Below are positions 1 through 10,336 of a stretch of 64,000 nt of DNA, one piece after another. The DNA lies in the NCBI GenBank assembly GCA_016721765.1, contig JADKHO010000001.1, positions 1,042,001-1,106,000 of the forward strand, given 5' to 3'. Within the stretch, counting starts at the first letter, position 1, and every line of letters starts with the position of its first letter. The notes beneath the pieces are model-generated. The model saw nothing but the letters and a program-made list of their open reading frames with translations. It was not told the origin of the DNA and did no database searches. Source of the stretch: Bacteroidota bacterium. Its GTDB lineage: Bacteria; Bacteroidota; Bacteroidia; UBA4408. The translations under genes were made by a program, and so were the position numbers.

Positions 1-1
1 A

Positions 2-172
2 ATTAAAGTGAATGTGTATGATGCCCTTGGAAAACAAGTTGGAATTACTCAAACTATTGTGGCGCAAAACGCAGGAAAATCAAGAATAGAAATGCCTGAA
101 TTAGCCAAAGGAATATATACTATTGAGTTGGTTTTTGACGCTAAAAAAGTTAGCCGAAAAATGGAGTGGTAA
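2..172 (+). CDS. C-terminal end of a T9SS type A sorting-domain protein (partial)
   Basis: An open frame enters from the left edge and ends at TAA 170-172, giving 56 visible residues. They look like the end of a Por secretion (type A) C-terminal domain: a V-Y-D-A-L-G-K strand, then E-L-A-K-G-I-Y-T-I-E-L and a basic end (S-R-K-M-E-W). In the family this domain directs export across the outer membrane by the type IX system and is then cleaved off. The cargo part lies outside the window, so its function is unknown. A strong terminator follows 17 bases after the stop, so this gene is a separate transcription unit from the adhesin downstream. Confidence 0.75.
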   Translation: MKVNVYDALGKQVGITQTIVAQNAGKSRIEMPELAKGIYTIELVFDAKKVSRKMEW

Positions 173-189
173 AGTAGTTTGTGCTCACT

Positions 190-230
190 AAAAAATGGGA
201 AGCCGGCTTTTTGCCCGCTTCCCATTTTTT
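190..230. terminator. Rho-independent terminator, 14-bp stem
   Basis: Bases 190-203 (A6-TGGGAAGC) are the perfect reverse complement of 217-230 (GCTTCCCA-T6), with a 13-base loop that can pair further (CGGC/GCC). The right arm ends in a T tract, as expected after the gene ending at 172. The A6 on the other side makes it symmetrical. Confidence 0.85.
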
Positions 231-501
231 GTTTCTAGCACCAAAACAGTTAACGGTACCCGCAATTATACATTTCACAGAATAATTAGTAGATTTAACA
301 AGAAAAAAGTAACAAGAGATATTTGAAACGCGTAATCAGTATGCAAATATTATAAAGGAATTAATGTTTAAAACTTTTGAATTGAGAGAACAAAAACATA
401 CACATTACATTTCTATTTTTGGAAACATTCTATTAAAAGCTAAGTATATCAAAGCACTCATATTGTACAGTACTCTATAACCATTGTAAACAGGCGGAAT
501 T
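231..501. other. Leader/promoter region of the giant adhesin gene
   Basis: A+T-rich non-coding DNA between the terminator and the adhesin start. The only signal seen is a -7-type box TATTTTTG at 414-421 (consensus TAnnTTTG). No TTG lies at the usual 17-23 base spacing upstream, so the promoter assignment is tentative. It would give a leader of about 70 bases. No ribosome binding site is visible before the ATG. Confidence 0.35.
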
Positions 502-3500
502 ATGAAAAAACAGCTATCTCTTTTATTCACGGCAGTTATGCTCCTTATTTTTACAGGAAAACTGCATGCACAGTTGATTGTAAATACTTCACAAACTCCG
601 CTTCAGATGGCCCAAACTATTGCGGGTAATGGCGTAAAAATTATAAACCCCACAGTTGTTTGCGGAGCTAACGGATACGGAAGTTACACTTCAACATCCA
701 CCAATTTAAATTCTCCTGCCGGTGTTATTTTAACCTCCGGTTTGGCAACTGACGCAATAGGTCCAAATAATGTTGGCAACAAATCGGTGCAAGTGGGAAC
801 CCCTGGTGATGTGCTGTTAAATTCAGTGTCTGGAAGAACAACCTTCGATGCTTGTGTATTTGAATTTGATGTAATTCCGGAGGGCGATACCTTGAAGTTT
901 AAATATACGTTTGCCTCAGAAGAATATGCGGAATGGGTGAATTCGCAATTTAACGATGTGTTTGGATTTTTCATTTCGGGTCCCGGAATTGTTGGTACAA
1001 AAAACATTGCCATCATCCCAGGAGGCGCTCCTTGTACCATCAATACAGTAAACAACGGAACAACAAATACCGGCCCTTGTACGAATTGTGCTTATTACTT
1101 CAACAATGAAACTCCTCCCGGTCAAACAATTCAATACGATGGATTCACAAAAAACTTGGTTGCAATTTCGGCTGTAACACCTTGTCAAACGTATCACTTA
1201 AAATTAGTAATCGCGGATGCATCCGACAGAAAGTGGGATTCAGGTGTGTTTATTGAAAAAATTGAAAGCAATAATGTGAATGTTTCTTATGTAACAGCTA
1301 GCTTGATTCCTCAAATGATTGAAGGCTGTAATCCTGCAACTGTAACATTTACACGCACACCGGTTAACAATAAAATTCTTAATGTACCATTTTCTTTCGG
1401 AGGAACTGCTATTAAGAACACGGATTATACCGTTAGCAATGCCGGAACAACTGTTACCTTTCCTGCAAACGTGGCAACCGCTACATTTGTGCTTACACCT
1501 ATTAATGATGGAATAACAGAAGGTATTGAAACTGTAAAAGTTTATGTAGGGAATCCTTTGTGTACAGGTGTTCCTCCAACAGATAGTCTTTTAATTGAAA
1601 TACATGATTCTCTGTATGTAACAATAAACCCCCCAAAAGATTCAATTTGTCCGGGACAATCCGTTCAGTTAACAGCAACTACCGCAGGACTTACAGCAAG
1701 CTGGAGCCCAACAACAAATTTAAGCGCCTCTAATATTAAAAACCCAATAGCTTCACCAACAGTAACAACGACATACACTTTGACCACTACAGCAGGCGCC
1801 TGCAGTAATATAAGGAGAACAAATATTAAAGTTAGTAACATAGTGCTAAACCCTATTGTTACTAATGTTCTTTGTAATGGCGCAAACAATGGGTCCATTG
1901 TATTGAATCCAACGGGTGGTTTAGGAACCTATTCATATAGCTGGTCAGGGCCTGGAGTAACAGTTTCTTCAAAAGATCAAACGAACAAAGGACCCGGTTC
2001 CTACAGTGTAACAGTAACCGATGCTAAAGGCTGTTCAGTTTCACAAAATTTTACGATAACCCAACCCGGGCCTCTCACAGGAGGATTAACATCCCCAACG
2101 GTTACAGGTGGATTTAACGTGGCATGTAATGGGTCTACAACCGGGTCTATTACAAGCAATCCTTCAGGAGGTACAGCTCCCTATACATTTACATGGACCG
2201 GACCGGGAGGCTTTACATCAAACGCACAAAGCCCAAGTGGATTAGGCGCAGGTACATATTGCGTCACGGTAAGTGATGTAAATGGATGTACAAATGGCTT
2301 AGGAGGGCAATGCATTACATTAACACAACCTACCGGAAATTTAACCGCAACGGTGAGTTCAAGTGCCCCGGTTTCCTGTTTCGGTTTGGCCAATGGTACA
2401 GCAACAGTTACTCCTACAGGAGGTACAACACCTTACACCTACACGTGGAATTCATCGCCGGTACAAAATACCGCAACAGCAACAAACCTGCCTCCAGCCA
2501 CATATACAATTACGGTTCGTGATGTGAATGCTTGTGTGGCAACAAATACGGTTACCATCACTCAGCCAACAGCTTCGTTAACAGCATCCATTTCAGCACA
2601 AACAAATGTGTTTTGTAATGGAGGAGCAACCGGCACAGCAACAGTAAGCCCTGTAGGAGGTACCAGCCCTTACACATTCACTTGGAGCAATGGGCAAAAT
2701 GCTGCCACAGCAACCGGATTAACAGCAGGTTCATACAGTGTTACAGTACGTGATGTTAGAAATTGTGCGGTTTCTGTTCCTGTGGTAATAACACAACCAA
2801 CAAGTGCTTTATCAGCTTCCATTACCTCGCAAAGTAATGTGCTTTGTAAAGGTTTGGCAACCGGCTCTGCAACAGCAGCTGGTTCAGGAGGAAGTGGCGC
2901 TTATACCTACTCATGGAGCAACGGACAGCTTACCGCAACAGCTAGTGGTTTAGTTGCAGGAACCTATTCGGTTAATGTTTTTGATAACAATGGTTGTACT
3001 ACACCGGTTAATTTATCAGTAACTATTACTGAACCCGCTGTTGTTTTTAATGCCGTTTTAGGAACAAAAACAAATGTGTTTTGCAAGGGAGCTTGCACAG
3101 GTTCCGCAACCATAAATGCGAGTGGAGGAAGTGGAGTTTATACTTATACATGGACAACCACACCGGTTCAAACAGGCGCTACTGCATCAAATCTATGTGC
3201 GGGAAGTTATCAAGTAACAGTGCGAGATGCCAATGGTTGCACAAGTCCAGTTATTATTAATGTGTCAATTACTGAACCCACATTTGCAATGGGTGGAACA
3301 ATAAGTAACACAAATATTTCATGTTTTGGTGGCAACGATGGAACGGTTACGGTTTCGCCTACCGGTGGTAGTGGAATCTTTGATTATTCTTGGAGCGGAC
3401 CAGGTGGTTCCTTTATTAACAACAGCCCTACCGCAAGCGGACTAATTGCTGGAACATATACAGTTCAAGTTTTTGACCGAAATGGGTGTACTATTCCTTT

Positions 3501-6500
3501 CACGCTTCAAGCAACAGTTACGCAACCAAGTGGAACCTTAGGAGTTAGTATTCCAACACATACCGATAATACTTGTTTTGGCGGAGCTACCGGAACAGCT
3601 ACCGCTGTAATAACCGGTGGCAGCGGTAGCTATACCATTTCATGGAATACAAGCCCTTCTCAAAACGGCTTGACCGCGGTTGGATTGGCCAGTGGTTCTT
3701 ATACCGTTTTTGTAACGGATGTAAATGGTTGTGTCACCACAGTTCAGGCATCTACAACAATTACACAGCCCGCATCGGCATTAAATGCAACCACTTCACA
3801 AACCAATGTTTTTTGCAAAGGCGGATCAACAGGGGTGGCAACAGTACTAGCATCCGGAGGAAGCGGTTCTTATAACTACTCTTGGATTACCGGCGCTGCA
3901 ACAACAGCAAGTATAAGCGGGTTAACCGCAGGAACCTACACCGTTTATGTTCGTGATAATAATAATTGTCCCACACCGGAAATAAGAACTATTACCATAA
4001 CAGAACCAAACATTGCACTTGGAGGTTCAATAACTTCTTCTACCGACATTCTTTGTTTTGGAGGAAACACCGGAGCTGCAACAGCACAAGGAAGTGGCGG
4101 AAGCGGAGCCTACAACTATACCTGGAGTAATGGACAAACCGGTCCAAATGCTACGAACTTAGCGGTTGGAACATACACGGTTACTATCCGTGATAATAAT
4201 GGGTGTACTAATACAGTCATACTTTCTGTTATCATTACTCAACCCAACTCAGCATTGGCAGCAGTAATAAATCCAAGTGACATTACAGCTGTGACATGCT
4301 TTGGAAATACCGATGGTCAGATTGTTGTAACAGCTAGTGGTGGAAGTGGAGTATATGATTACTCTTGGACAGGACCCGGTGGACCTTTTGTAAATAACAA
4401 TGCTCTTGCAGCAAATTTAGTTGCCGGAAACTATTCCGTGCAAGTTTTTGACCATAATGGGTGTGCTACACCAATTACCCGCAATGCAACTATAACGCAG
4501 CCTACCGGCACTTTATTTGCTGTTGCATCGTCTACCAATTTCAATGGATTTAACATTGGATGTAATGGGGGCACAACAACAATTAATTTAACCGTAACCG
4601 GAGGTAATCCAGCATTTACATACACTTGGAGTGGGCCAAGCACATTCGTGGCAAATACAGAAGATTTGAATGGCGTTGCAGCTGGCCTTTATGATGTGAT
4701 TGTGAATGACTCAAAAGGATGCTCAACCTCAACCAGTATTACACTTACTCAACCCAGTGATGACTCATTAGCTTTTGTAATGACAGCAACTTTGTGCGCA
4801 AATGGATCTAAAACAGGAGCTATTGATATCACCCCTTTTGGAGGAGTCTCACCTTATACCTACAATTGGAATGGTCCAAGTACTGTGAATGTTACTACTC
4901 AGGATTTGAGCTTATTGGACAATGGATCCTATACGGTGATTATAACGGATGCAAATGGTTGTAAAGATACTACAGCAATTACCGTAAGCCAACCCAGTTC
5001 GCTTGTTACGAATCACACGAATTCAACCTATCCGGGAGGCTTTCAAATTCAGTGCAACAATGGAAGCAATGGCTTTATCAATACAACAACCTCAGGAGGT
5101 ACTCCACCCTATTCCAGAACATGGACAAAAACAAATCCTGCGGGAGTAATAGCTGCAACAACAGCAAATATCAATAGTTTATTAGTTGGTACATACGAGC
5201 TTTTAGTTACCGATCAAAATGGTTGTATCGACAACGAATTGATTGTGATGACAGAACCGGATTCAATTACCTCAAACTTATCTGTTTCAACAACGGTTAC
5301 CTGCAGCGGAACAACAACCGGTTGTTTAAGTACCTCTGCATCTGGCGGTGTTCCTCCATACAATTATTCCTGGTCGGGTCCCGGGGCACCATTCCCATCT
5401 GGAAGTTCTATTTGTAGTATAGGGGCGGGAAATTATACGGTAACCATTACGGATGCAAGCGGTTGTTCTAACCCTAATCCCGAGCATCAAATTGTAGTTA
5501 CAGAACCTGCTACTGTTGTAGCAAATGCAAGTGTTCAAACAGCGATATTATGTAATGGTTTGCCCACAGGAGCAATAAGCCTTGCTGTTACCGGTGGTTC
5601 AGCACCCTATACATTCACATGGACAGGCCCTAATGGGTTCACATCAAGCACTCAAGACTTAGTTGGAGTGGCAGCCGGCTTATATTCGGTTACTGTAAAT
5701 GATACTAATTTTTGTTCTGCAACCACAAGTATTACACTCACTCAACCCGACCCAATTCATCCTGTTGCAAGTATTCCCAATCCAAACGGATTTAACATTG
5801 CTTGCTTTGGTGGAAACACTGGAAACATTAGCTTACTAGTAACAGGTGGCACGGGTGCATTTTCTTACAATTGGTCTGGCCCCGGTGCTCCATTTGGAAA
5901 CGTTGCGACGATTAATAATTTAGTTGCAGGCACCTATACTGTGCAAATTGGTGATGCGAATGGATGTTTTTCTTCCGACACCAGTTTTACACTTAGTCAA
6001 CCCACACCGGTTTTTGTGAACGATTCAGTTGTTACTCTTGCAGGCTGTAACGGTGCTGCCGGAGGTAGCATTAAGGCAATTGCCTCTGGTGGAGTGGGCG
6101 GATATAGCTACAGCTGGAACACAATTCCTGCACAGTTAAGCCAAGTTGCAATAAATTTAGTTGGCGGTACCTACACTGCTTTTGTGCGTGATGCAAATAA
6201 TTGCCCGGCGCAAGCAACTGCGGTAATTCCTACGTTGCCAGCATTAGACTCAACCTTGGTTTCATCCACAATAACAAATGTATTGTGTAATGGTGCCTTA
6301 ACAGGGGCAATAACAGTTAATGTAAACGGTGGTTTGGCTCCTTTTAATTTTGCATGGACTCCGAACACCATTGGTAATATCTCAAATCCTTCAGGTTTAG
6401 CAGCTGGCTCTTATAGTGTAGTGATAACGGATGCTAACAATTGTGGAACAACTCCAATTCATTTTACAATAGCTCAACCCACCGCGCTTAACTTAAACTT

Positions 6501-9500
6501 CACAGGCATTACAAATGTAAATTGCTTTGGCGGAGTAAATGGTTCAATTGCAGCAAGTGTGAGCGGTGGAACAGGAGCTTACAATTACACCTGGTCTGGT
6601 GCGTGTATAGGTTGCCCTAACACATCCAACTTATCAGGCTTATCAGCCGGTATTTATAACTTAACCGTAAGCGATGCAAACGGGTGTACTGTTTCAGGGG
6701 TTGATTCCATTACTCAACCGGTTGCCAACTTAAGTGCAACAGCTTCTAGCCCGGTAGTAAATGGAGGATACAATGTAACTTGTAATGGTGCAAGTACAGG
6801 TAGTATTTCTTTGGTCGTAAATGGAGGTACAGCACCATACACATTTACCTGGACTGCGTCTGGTTTTGGTCCGGCATTTACTCAAAACTTGAATGGATTA
6901 AAAGCCAAAACATATACAGTTGTTGTTGTGGATGCTAAAGGGTGTATGACCACAACAAGTATAAACTTAACACAACCACCATTATTGGTGTTAAACTCTA
7001 CTGAGCGAACATTTATTGGAGGAAACAATATATCCTGTAATGGTGCGCAAGATGGCTGTATTGATGCAACAGTAAGTGGAGGAACTCCTCCTTATACCTA
7101 CTCTTGGACGGGTCCTAATGGATATACATCTACAGCAGAAGATATTTGCAATCTTTTTGCAGGCTTATATATTTTAACAGCAACGGATGCAAATGGTTGT
7201 GAAGTGTTTAAAGCTGTTACACTTACCGAGCCGGATCCTTTAGCAGGAAGTCTTGCTCCTTCGTTTTTTAATGGCGGTTGGAACATAGGTTGCCTCGGGG
7301 ACACAACAGGTTTTATTTCGTTAACCGTGTCGGGAGGTACCTCCGGATATGAGTTTTTCTGGAGCAATGGAGACACCACTCAAGATATTTTTAACCTGCC
7401 TGCTGGTGGTTACAATGTATTGGTAACCGACCCCAATGGATGCGAATTCAGAGACAGCATAAGTTTGTATGAACCACCAATACTTTTAGCAAGCATTATA
7501 AGTCCTGAATTTATTGGCGGTTGGAATATCTCTTGCTTCGGAAATAGCGATGGAGTCGATTCTTTGGACGTACAAGGCGGTACTCCAAATTATACCTATA
7601 GTTGGACAGGCCCCAATTCTTTCACCTCCACGAATGAAGATTTATCGGGTCTGGTAGCCGGAATTTATATTGCCACCATAACGGATGATAATGGGTGTGT
7701 GATTGTAAGAACAGATACCTTAATCGAGCCAGTTGCCTTGGATCTAAATCTAGCTAGTGCAACATATATTGGCGGAAATAATATTTCATGTTTTGGAACG
7801 GCATCAGGCTCAATTACCTCAACTGTTACAGGGGGAACAACTCTTTATTCTTATACTTGGACAGGGCCCAATGTGAACAACCTACACAGCACCGCTATTG
7901 ACTCTCTTGTTGCCGGTACTTATGAACTTATTGTGAACGACACAAATGGCTGCAGCATCACCAAAAATATTGTCCTCACACAACCCACCCCTATTGCAAC
8001 TCAGGTTGTTCCGGTGGTGGTTGCAGGTGGATTTAATATAACTTGTACGGGAACAAACACAGGTGCAATTAACTTGATTGATGGCGGTGGAACACCTCCC
8101 TATACTTATTCATGGACAGACAGCTCTGGCACTGTAATTAATACGGGAGCAAATATTGATAGCCTATTTGCCGGAACCTACACTGTTCTTGTTGCGGATG
8201 CAAATGGATGCGATACAACTGTTACAGTAACGCTCACTCAACCACTTGAACTAAACGATAGCATTGTTGCACCGGGATTTATTGGTGGAAATAATTTGCA
8301 GTGCAATGGCGATAACAGTGGCTCAATTACCATTAGCGAAGTGGGCGGCGCCGGCCCATTTGCTCATGCTTGGTCGGGTCCTGCCGGCTATACTTCAGCA
8401 AATGACACACTTACAGGATTAGCTGCCGGAACATATAATGTGATAATTACAGATGCAAACGGGTGCACAAAATCAGACAGTATAACGCTTACTCAGCCGG
8501 CAGCCCTGGCTCTTGCTCTGGTACCAACGGTATATGTAAATGGATTAAATATTCGTTGCTTCAATGACTCTTCTGGTGTTATTATAGCAAATATTAGTGG
8601 CGGAACTCAAGGCTACAGCTTCTCATGGACCGGACCAAATGGATTTACTGCAACAAGCAAGGATCTAATTGGTGTAATTGCCGGCCAATATTGCCTTACT
8701 GTAACCGATACCAACGGGTGCTTTATTACGCAATGCCAAACACTTACTCAGCCGACCTCGGCGCTTTCCGGGTCCCTACTTACCCCTCTGCTGGCAGGCG
8801 GTTTTAATGTAAGCTGCAACGGAGCAAACGATGGCTCAATTTTCTTAACTTTTTCAGGTGGTTCACCTGGTTTTACTATTGATTGGAGAGGTCCTAATGG
8901 TTTTGCCGACTCATCCAGTTTTGCACAAGCATCAAATGATACCCTCCTCAATTTGTTTGCAGGAACCTATACTGTGGTAATGCTTGATACGAACACTTGT
9001 GCTTTTACGGATTCAATTACCTTAACGCAACCAGGGAATCCAATCGAAGGTATTTTGACACCATTTGTATATCCAGGTGGTAATAATGTTACCTGCTATG
9101 GTACGAGCAATGGAGCAATCGACTTAAGTGTTACCGGAGGTGTGGCACCATATACGTATAGCTGGAGTACCGGTGCGGTTACTCAAGATGTCTCTGGTTT
9201 GTCGGCGGCAATCTACTCGGTGCTCATTACCGATAGCATAAATTGCTTTAAATCGTACTCTGATACCTTGATTCAACCAGACACGATTACATCACTTTTA
9301 AGTGCGCAAGTATATGCAGGAGGCTACAACATTACATGTAAAGGACATAGCAATGGAGCAGTAAGTTCAACCTACACAGGAGGTACAATTGGTTTTACTT
9401 TTGCTTGGACTGGACCAAATGCTTTCGGTGCAACATCACAAAACATCAGTGGAATCCCGGCGGGTAGCTACTGTCTGGTTGTTAAAGATACAAACGGATG

Positions 9501-10296
9501 TGCAAGCAACTCCAGGTGTATTACGCTATCAGAGCCAAATACTTTAACACTTTCTGAAATACACCCGCCAATTGATTGTTCATACCTTCCATCTTCAATT
9601 GATTTAACTGTAAGTGGAGGAACTCCTGCCTATACATATAGTTGGAGCAATGGAGAAACTAGCCAAGATATTAGTGGATTGTTAAGTGGTAACTATGCTG
9701 TAACAGTTACAGATGGAAATTCTTGTGTGGCAACTTTGGCACCGGTTACTATTTATATTCCGGATTCAATCAAAATCAACTTAAGCACAATCTCCTATCC
9801 TCCGGCAAACTATAACATAAGCAATTATGGATTTAGCGATGGTGTTATTACATCCATTGTGAGCGGCGGAACTCCTAATTACAATTACTATTGGGTGAAT
9901 GCCGAAGGTACTTTTGCAAGCTCCAACCAAAATCTAAACAATTTACCCAAAGGTGTGTACATCCTTAAAATTACGGATGCGTACAATTGCGTATTAAGCG
10001 ATACAATCGAATTACGTGAGCCGCTCGAACTGCAAATGCCAAGTGGCTTTTCACCTAATGGAGATGGTTTAAACGATGATTTTTATGTGCACGGATTAGA
10101 TATTTATCCGGACAACAACATCATCGTATTTAACCGTTGGGGAAATCAAGTGTATACAAAAGATAACTACTATCGTGATTGGACTGGGCTCAGCAACAAT
10201 GGAGAATCGCTTCCTGATGGTACCTACTATGTTGTTTTAAAAATTAAAAACACAGATATTATCCTGAAAGGGTATGTGGATTTAAGAAGAAATTAA
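502..10296 (+). CDS. SprB-like giant adhesin with type B T9SS sorting domain
   Basis: A 3264-residue exported surface protein. After a signal peptide (ending near H-A-Q, residue 24) comes a choice-of-anchor-L type domain (about 25-260; F-A-S-E-E-Y-A-E-W and F-G-F-F-I-S-G motifs). Next are a Calx-beta-like segment (265-370) and an Ig-like segment (373-447). About 33 tandem SprB repeats of about 83 residues follow (450-3175), each with an early Cys (N-x-x-C-x-G), a Y-x-Y-x-W core and a late D-x-N-G-C. The end (about 3179-3264) is a gliding-motility-associated type B sorting domain (F-S-P-N-G-D-G-L-N-D-D-F, F-N-R-W-G-N-Q-V-Y). In Flavobacterium, SprB is the mobile gliding adhesin. The PorP/SprF gene immediately downstream fits the known pairing of type B cargo with such a partner. 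Gliding in this organism is inferred only. Confidence 0.9.
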   Translation: MKKQLSLLFTAVMLLIFTGKLHAQLIVNTSQTPLQMAQTIAGNGVKIINPTVVCGANGYGSYTSTSTNLNSPAGVILTSGLATDAIGPNNVGNKSVQVGTPGDVLLNSVSGRTTFDACVFEFDVIPEGDTLKFKYTFASEEYAEWVNSQFNDVFGFFISGPGIVGTKNIAIIPGGAPCTINTVNNGTTNTGPCTNCAYYFNNETPPGQTIQYDGFTKNLVAISAVTPCQTYHLKLVIADASDRKWDSGVFIEKIESNNVNVSYVTASLIPQMIEGCNPATVTFTRTPVNNKILNVPFSFGGTAIKNTDYTVSNAGTTVTFPANVATATFVLTPINDGITEGIETVKVYVGNPLCTGVPPTDSLLIEIHDSLYVTINPPKDSICPGQSVQLTATTAGLTASWSPTTNLSASNIKNPIASPTVTTTYTLTTTAGACSNIRRTNIKVSNIVLNPIVTNVLCNGANNGSIVLNPTGGLGTYSYSWSGPGVTVSSKDQTNKGPGSYSVTVTDAKGCSVSQNFTITQPGPLTGGLTSPTVTGGFNVACNGSTTGSITSNPSGGTAPYTFTWTGPGGFTSNAQSPSGLGAGTYCVTVSDVNGCTNGLGGQCITLTQPTGNLTATVSSSAPVSCFGLANGTATVTPTGGTTPYTYTWNSSPVQNTATATNLPPATYTITVRDVNACVATNTVTITQPTASLTASISAQTNVFCNGGATGTATVSPVGGTSPYTFTWSNGQNAATATGLTAGSYSVTVRDVRNCAVSVPVVITQPTSALSASITSQSNVLCKGLATGSATAAGSGGSGAYTYSWSNGQLTATASGLVAGTYSVNVFDNNGCTTPVNLSVTITEPAVVFNAVLGTKTNVFCKGACTGSATINASGGSGVYTYTWTTTPVQTGATASNLCAGSYQVTVRDANGCTSPVIINVSITEPTFAMGGTISNTNISCFGGNDGTVTVSPTGGSGIFDYSWSGPGGSFINNSPTASGLIAGTYTVQVFDRNGCTIPFTLQATVTQPSGTLGVSIPTHTDNTCFGGATGTATAVITGGSGSYTISWNTSPSQNGLTAVGLASGSYTVFVTDVNGCVTTVQASTTITQPASALNATTSQTNVFCKGGSTGVATVLASGGSGSYNYSWITGAATTASISGLTAGTYTVYVRDNNNCPTPEIRTITITEPNIALGGSITSSTDILCFGGNTGAATAQGSGGSGAYNYTWSNGQTGPNATNLAVGTYTVTIRDNNGCTNTVILSVIITQPNSALAAVINPSDITAVTCFGNTDGQIVVTASGGSGVYDYSWTGPGGPFVNNNALAANLVAGNYSVQVFDHNGCATPITRNATITQPTGTLFAVASSTNFNGFNIGCNGGTTTINLTVTGGNPAFTYTWSGPSTFVANTEDLNGVAAGLYDVIVNDSKGCSTSTSITLTQPSDDSLAFVMTATLCANGSKTGAIDITPFGGVSPYTYNWNGPSTVNVTTQDLSLLDNGSYTVIITDANGCKDTTAITVSQPSSLVTNHTNSTYPGGFQIQCNNGSNGFINTTTSGGTPPYSRTWTKTNPAGVIAATTANINSLLVGTYELLVTDQNGCIDNELIVMTEPDSITSNLSVSTTVTCSGTTTGCLSTSASGGVPPYNYSWSGPGAPFPSGSSICSIGAGNYTVTITDASGCSNPNPEHQIVVTEPATVVANASVQTAILCNGLPTGAISLAVTGGSAPYTFTWTGPNGFTSSTQDLVGVAAGLYSVTVNDTNFCSATTSITLTQPDPIHPVASIPNPNGFNIACFGGNTGNISLLVTGGTGAFSYNWSGPGAPFGNVATINNLVAGTYTVQIGDANGCFSSDTSFTLSQPTPVFVNDSVVTLAGCNGAAGGSIKAIASGGVGGYSYSWNTIPAQLSQVAINLVGGTYTAFVRDANNCPAQATAVIPTLPALDSTLVSSTITNVLCNGALTGAITVNVNGGLAPFNFAWTPNTIGNISNPSGLAAGSYSVVITDANNCGTTPIHFTIAQPTALNLNFTGITNVNCFGGVNGSIAASVSGGTGAYNYTWSGACIGCPNTSNLSGLSAGIYNLTVSDANGCTVSGVDSITQPVANLSATASSPVVNGGYNVTCNGASTGSISLVVNGGTAPYTFTWTASGFGPAFTQNLNGLKAKTYTVVVVDAKGCMTTTSINLTQPPLLVLNSTERTFIGGNNISCNGAQDGCIDATVSGGTPPYTYSWTGPNGYTSTAEDICNLFAGLYILTATDANGCEVFKAVTLTEPDPLAGSLAPSFFNGGWNIGCLGDTTGFISLTVSGGTSGYEFFWSNGDTTQDIFNLPAGGYNVLVTDPNGCEFRDSISLYEPPILLASIISPEFIGGWNISCFGNSDGVDSLDVQGGTPNYTYSWTGPNSFTSTNEDLSGLVAGIYIATITDDNGCVIVRTDTLIEPVALDLNLASATYIGGNNISCFGTASGSITSTVTGGTTLYSYTWTGPNVNNLHSTAIDSLVAGTYELIVNDTNGCSITKNIVLTQPTPIATQVVPVVVAGGFNITCTGTNTGAINLIDGGGTPPYTYSWTDSSGTVINTGANIDSLFAGTYTVLVADANGCDTTVTVTLTQPLELNDSIVAPGFIGGNNLQCNGDNSGSITISEVGGAGPFAHAWSGPAGYTSANDTLTGLAAGTYNVIITDANGCTKSDSITLTQPAALALALVPTVYVNGLNIRCFNDSSGVIIANISGGTQGYSFSWTGPNGFTATSKDLIGVIAGQYCLTVTDTNGCFITQCQTLTQPTSALSGSLLTPLLAGGFNVSCNGANDGSIFLTFSGGSPGFTIDWRGPNGFADSSSFAQASNDTLLNLFAGTYTVVMLDTNTCAFTDSITLTQPGNPIEGILTPFVYPGGNNVTCYGTSNGAIDLSVTGGVAPYTYSWSTGAVTQDVSGLSAAIYSVLITDSINCFKSYSDTLIQPDTITSLLSAQVYAGGYNITCKGHSNGAVSSTYTGGTIGFTFAWTGPNAFGATSQNISGIPAGSYCLVVKDTNGCASNSRCITLSEPNTLTLSEIHPPIDCSYLPSSIDLTVSGGTPAYTYSWSNGETSQDISGLLSGNYAVTVTDGNSCVATLAPVTIYIPDSIKINLSTISYPPANYNISNYGFSDGVITSIVSGGTPNYNYYWVNAEGTFASSNQNLNNLPKGVYILKITDAYNCVLSDTIELREPLELQMPSGFSPNGDGLNDDFYVHGLDIYPDNNIIVFNRWGNQVYTKDNYYRDWTGLSNNGESLPDGTYYVVLKIKNTDIILKGYVDLRRN
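1850..10030 (+). repeat. About 33 tandem SprB repeats within the adhesin
   Basis: The coding sequence holds about 33 diverged units of about 248 bases. I counted them from the recurring early Cys, the G-G-x-x-P/G-Y-x-Y-x-W core and the N-G-C / T-x-T-x-P ending. Copies differ at the DNA level, so this is an old repeat rather than a recent expansion. Repeats 3-11 mostly lack, and repeats 21-31 mostly carry, a G-G-x-N insertion just before the first Cys. The last unit (around 9780-10025) has lost that Cys. Confidence 0.85.
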
Positions 10297-10336
10297 AATT
10301 GACGAACGCACAAGTAAAAAATTAACTCTAGAAAAG

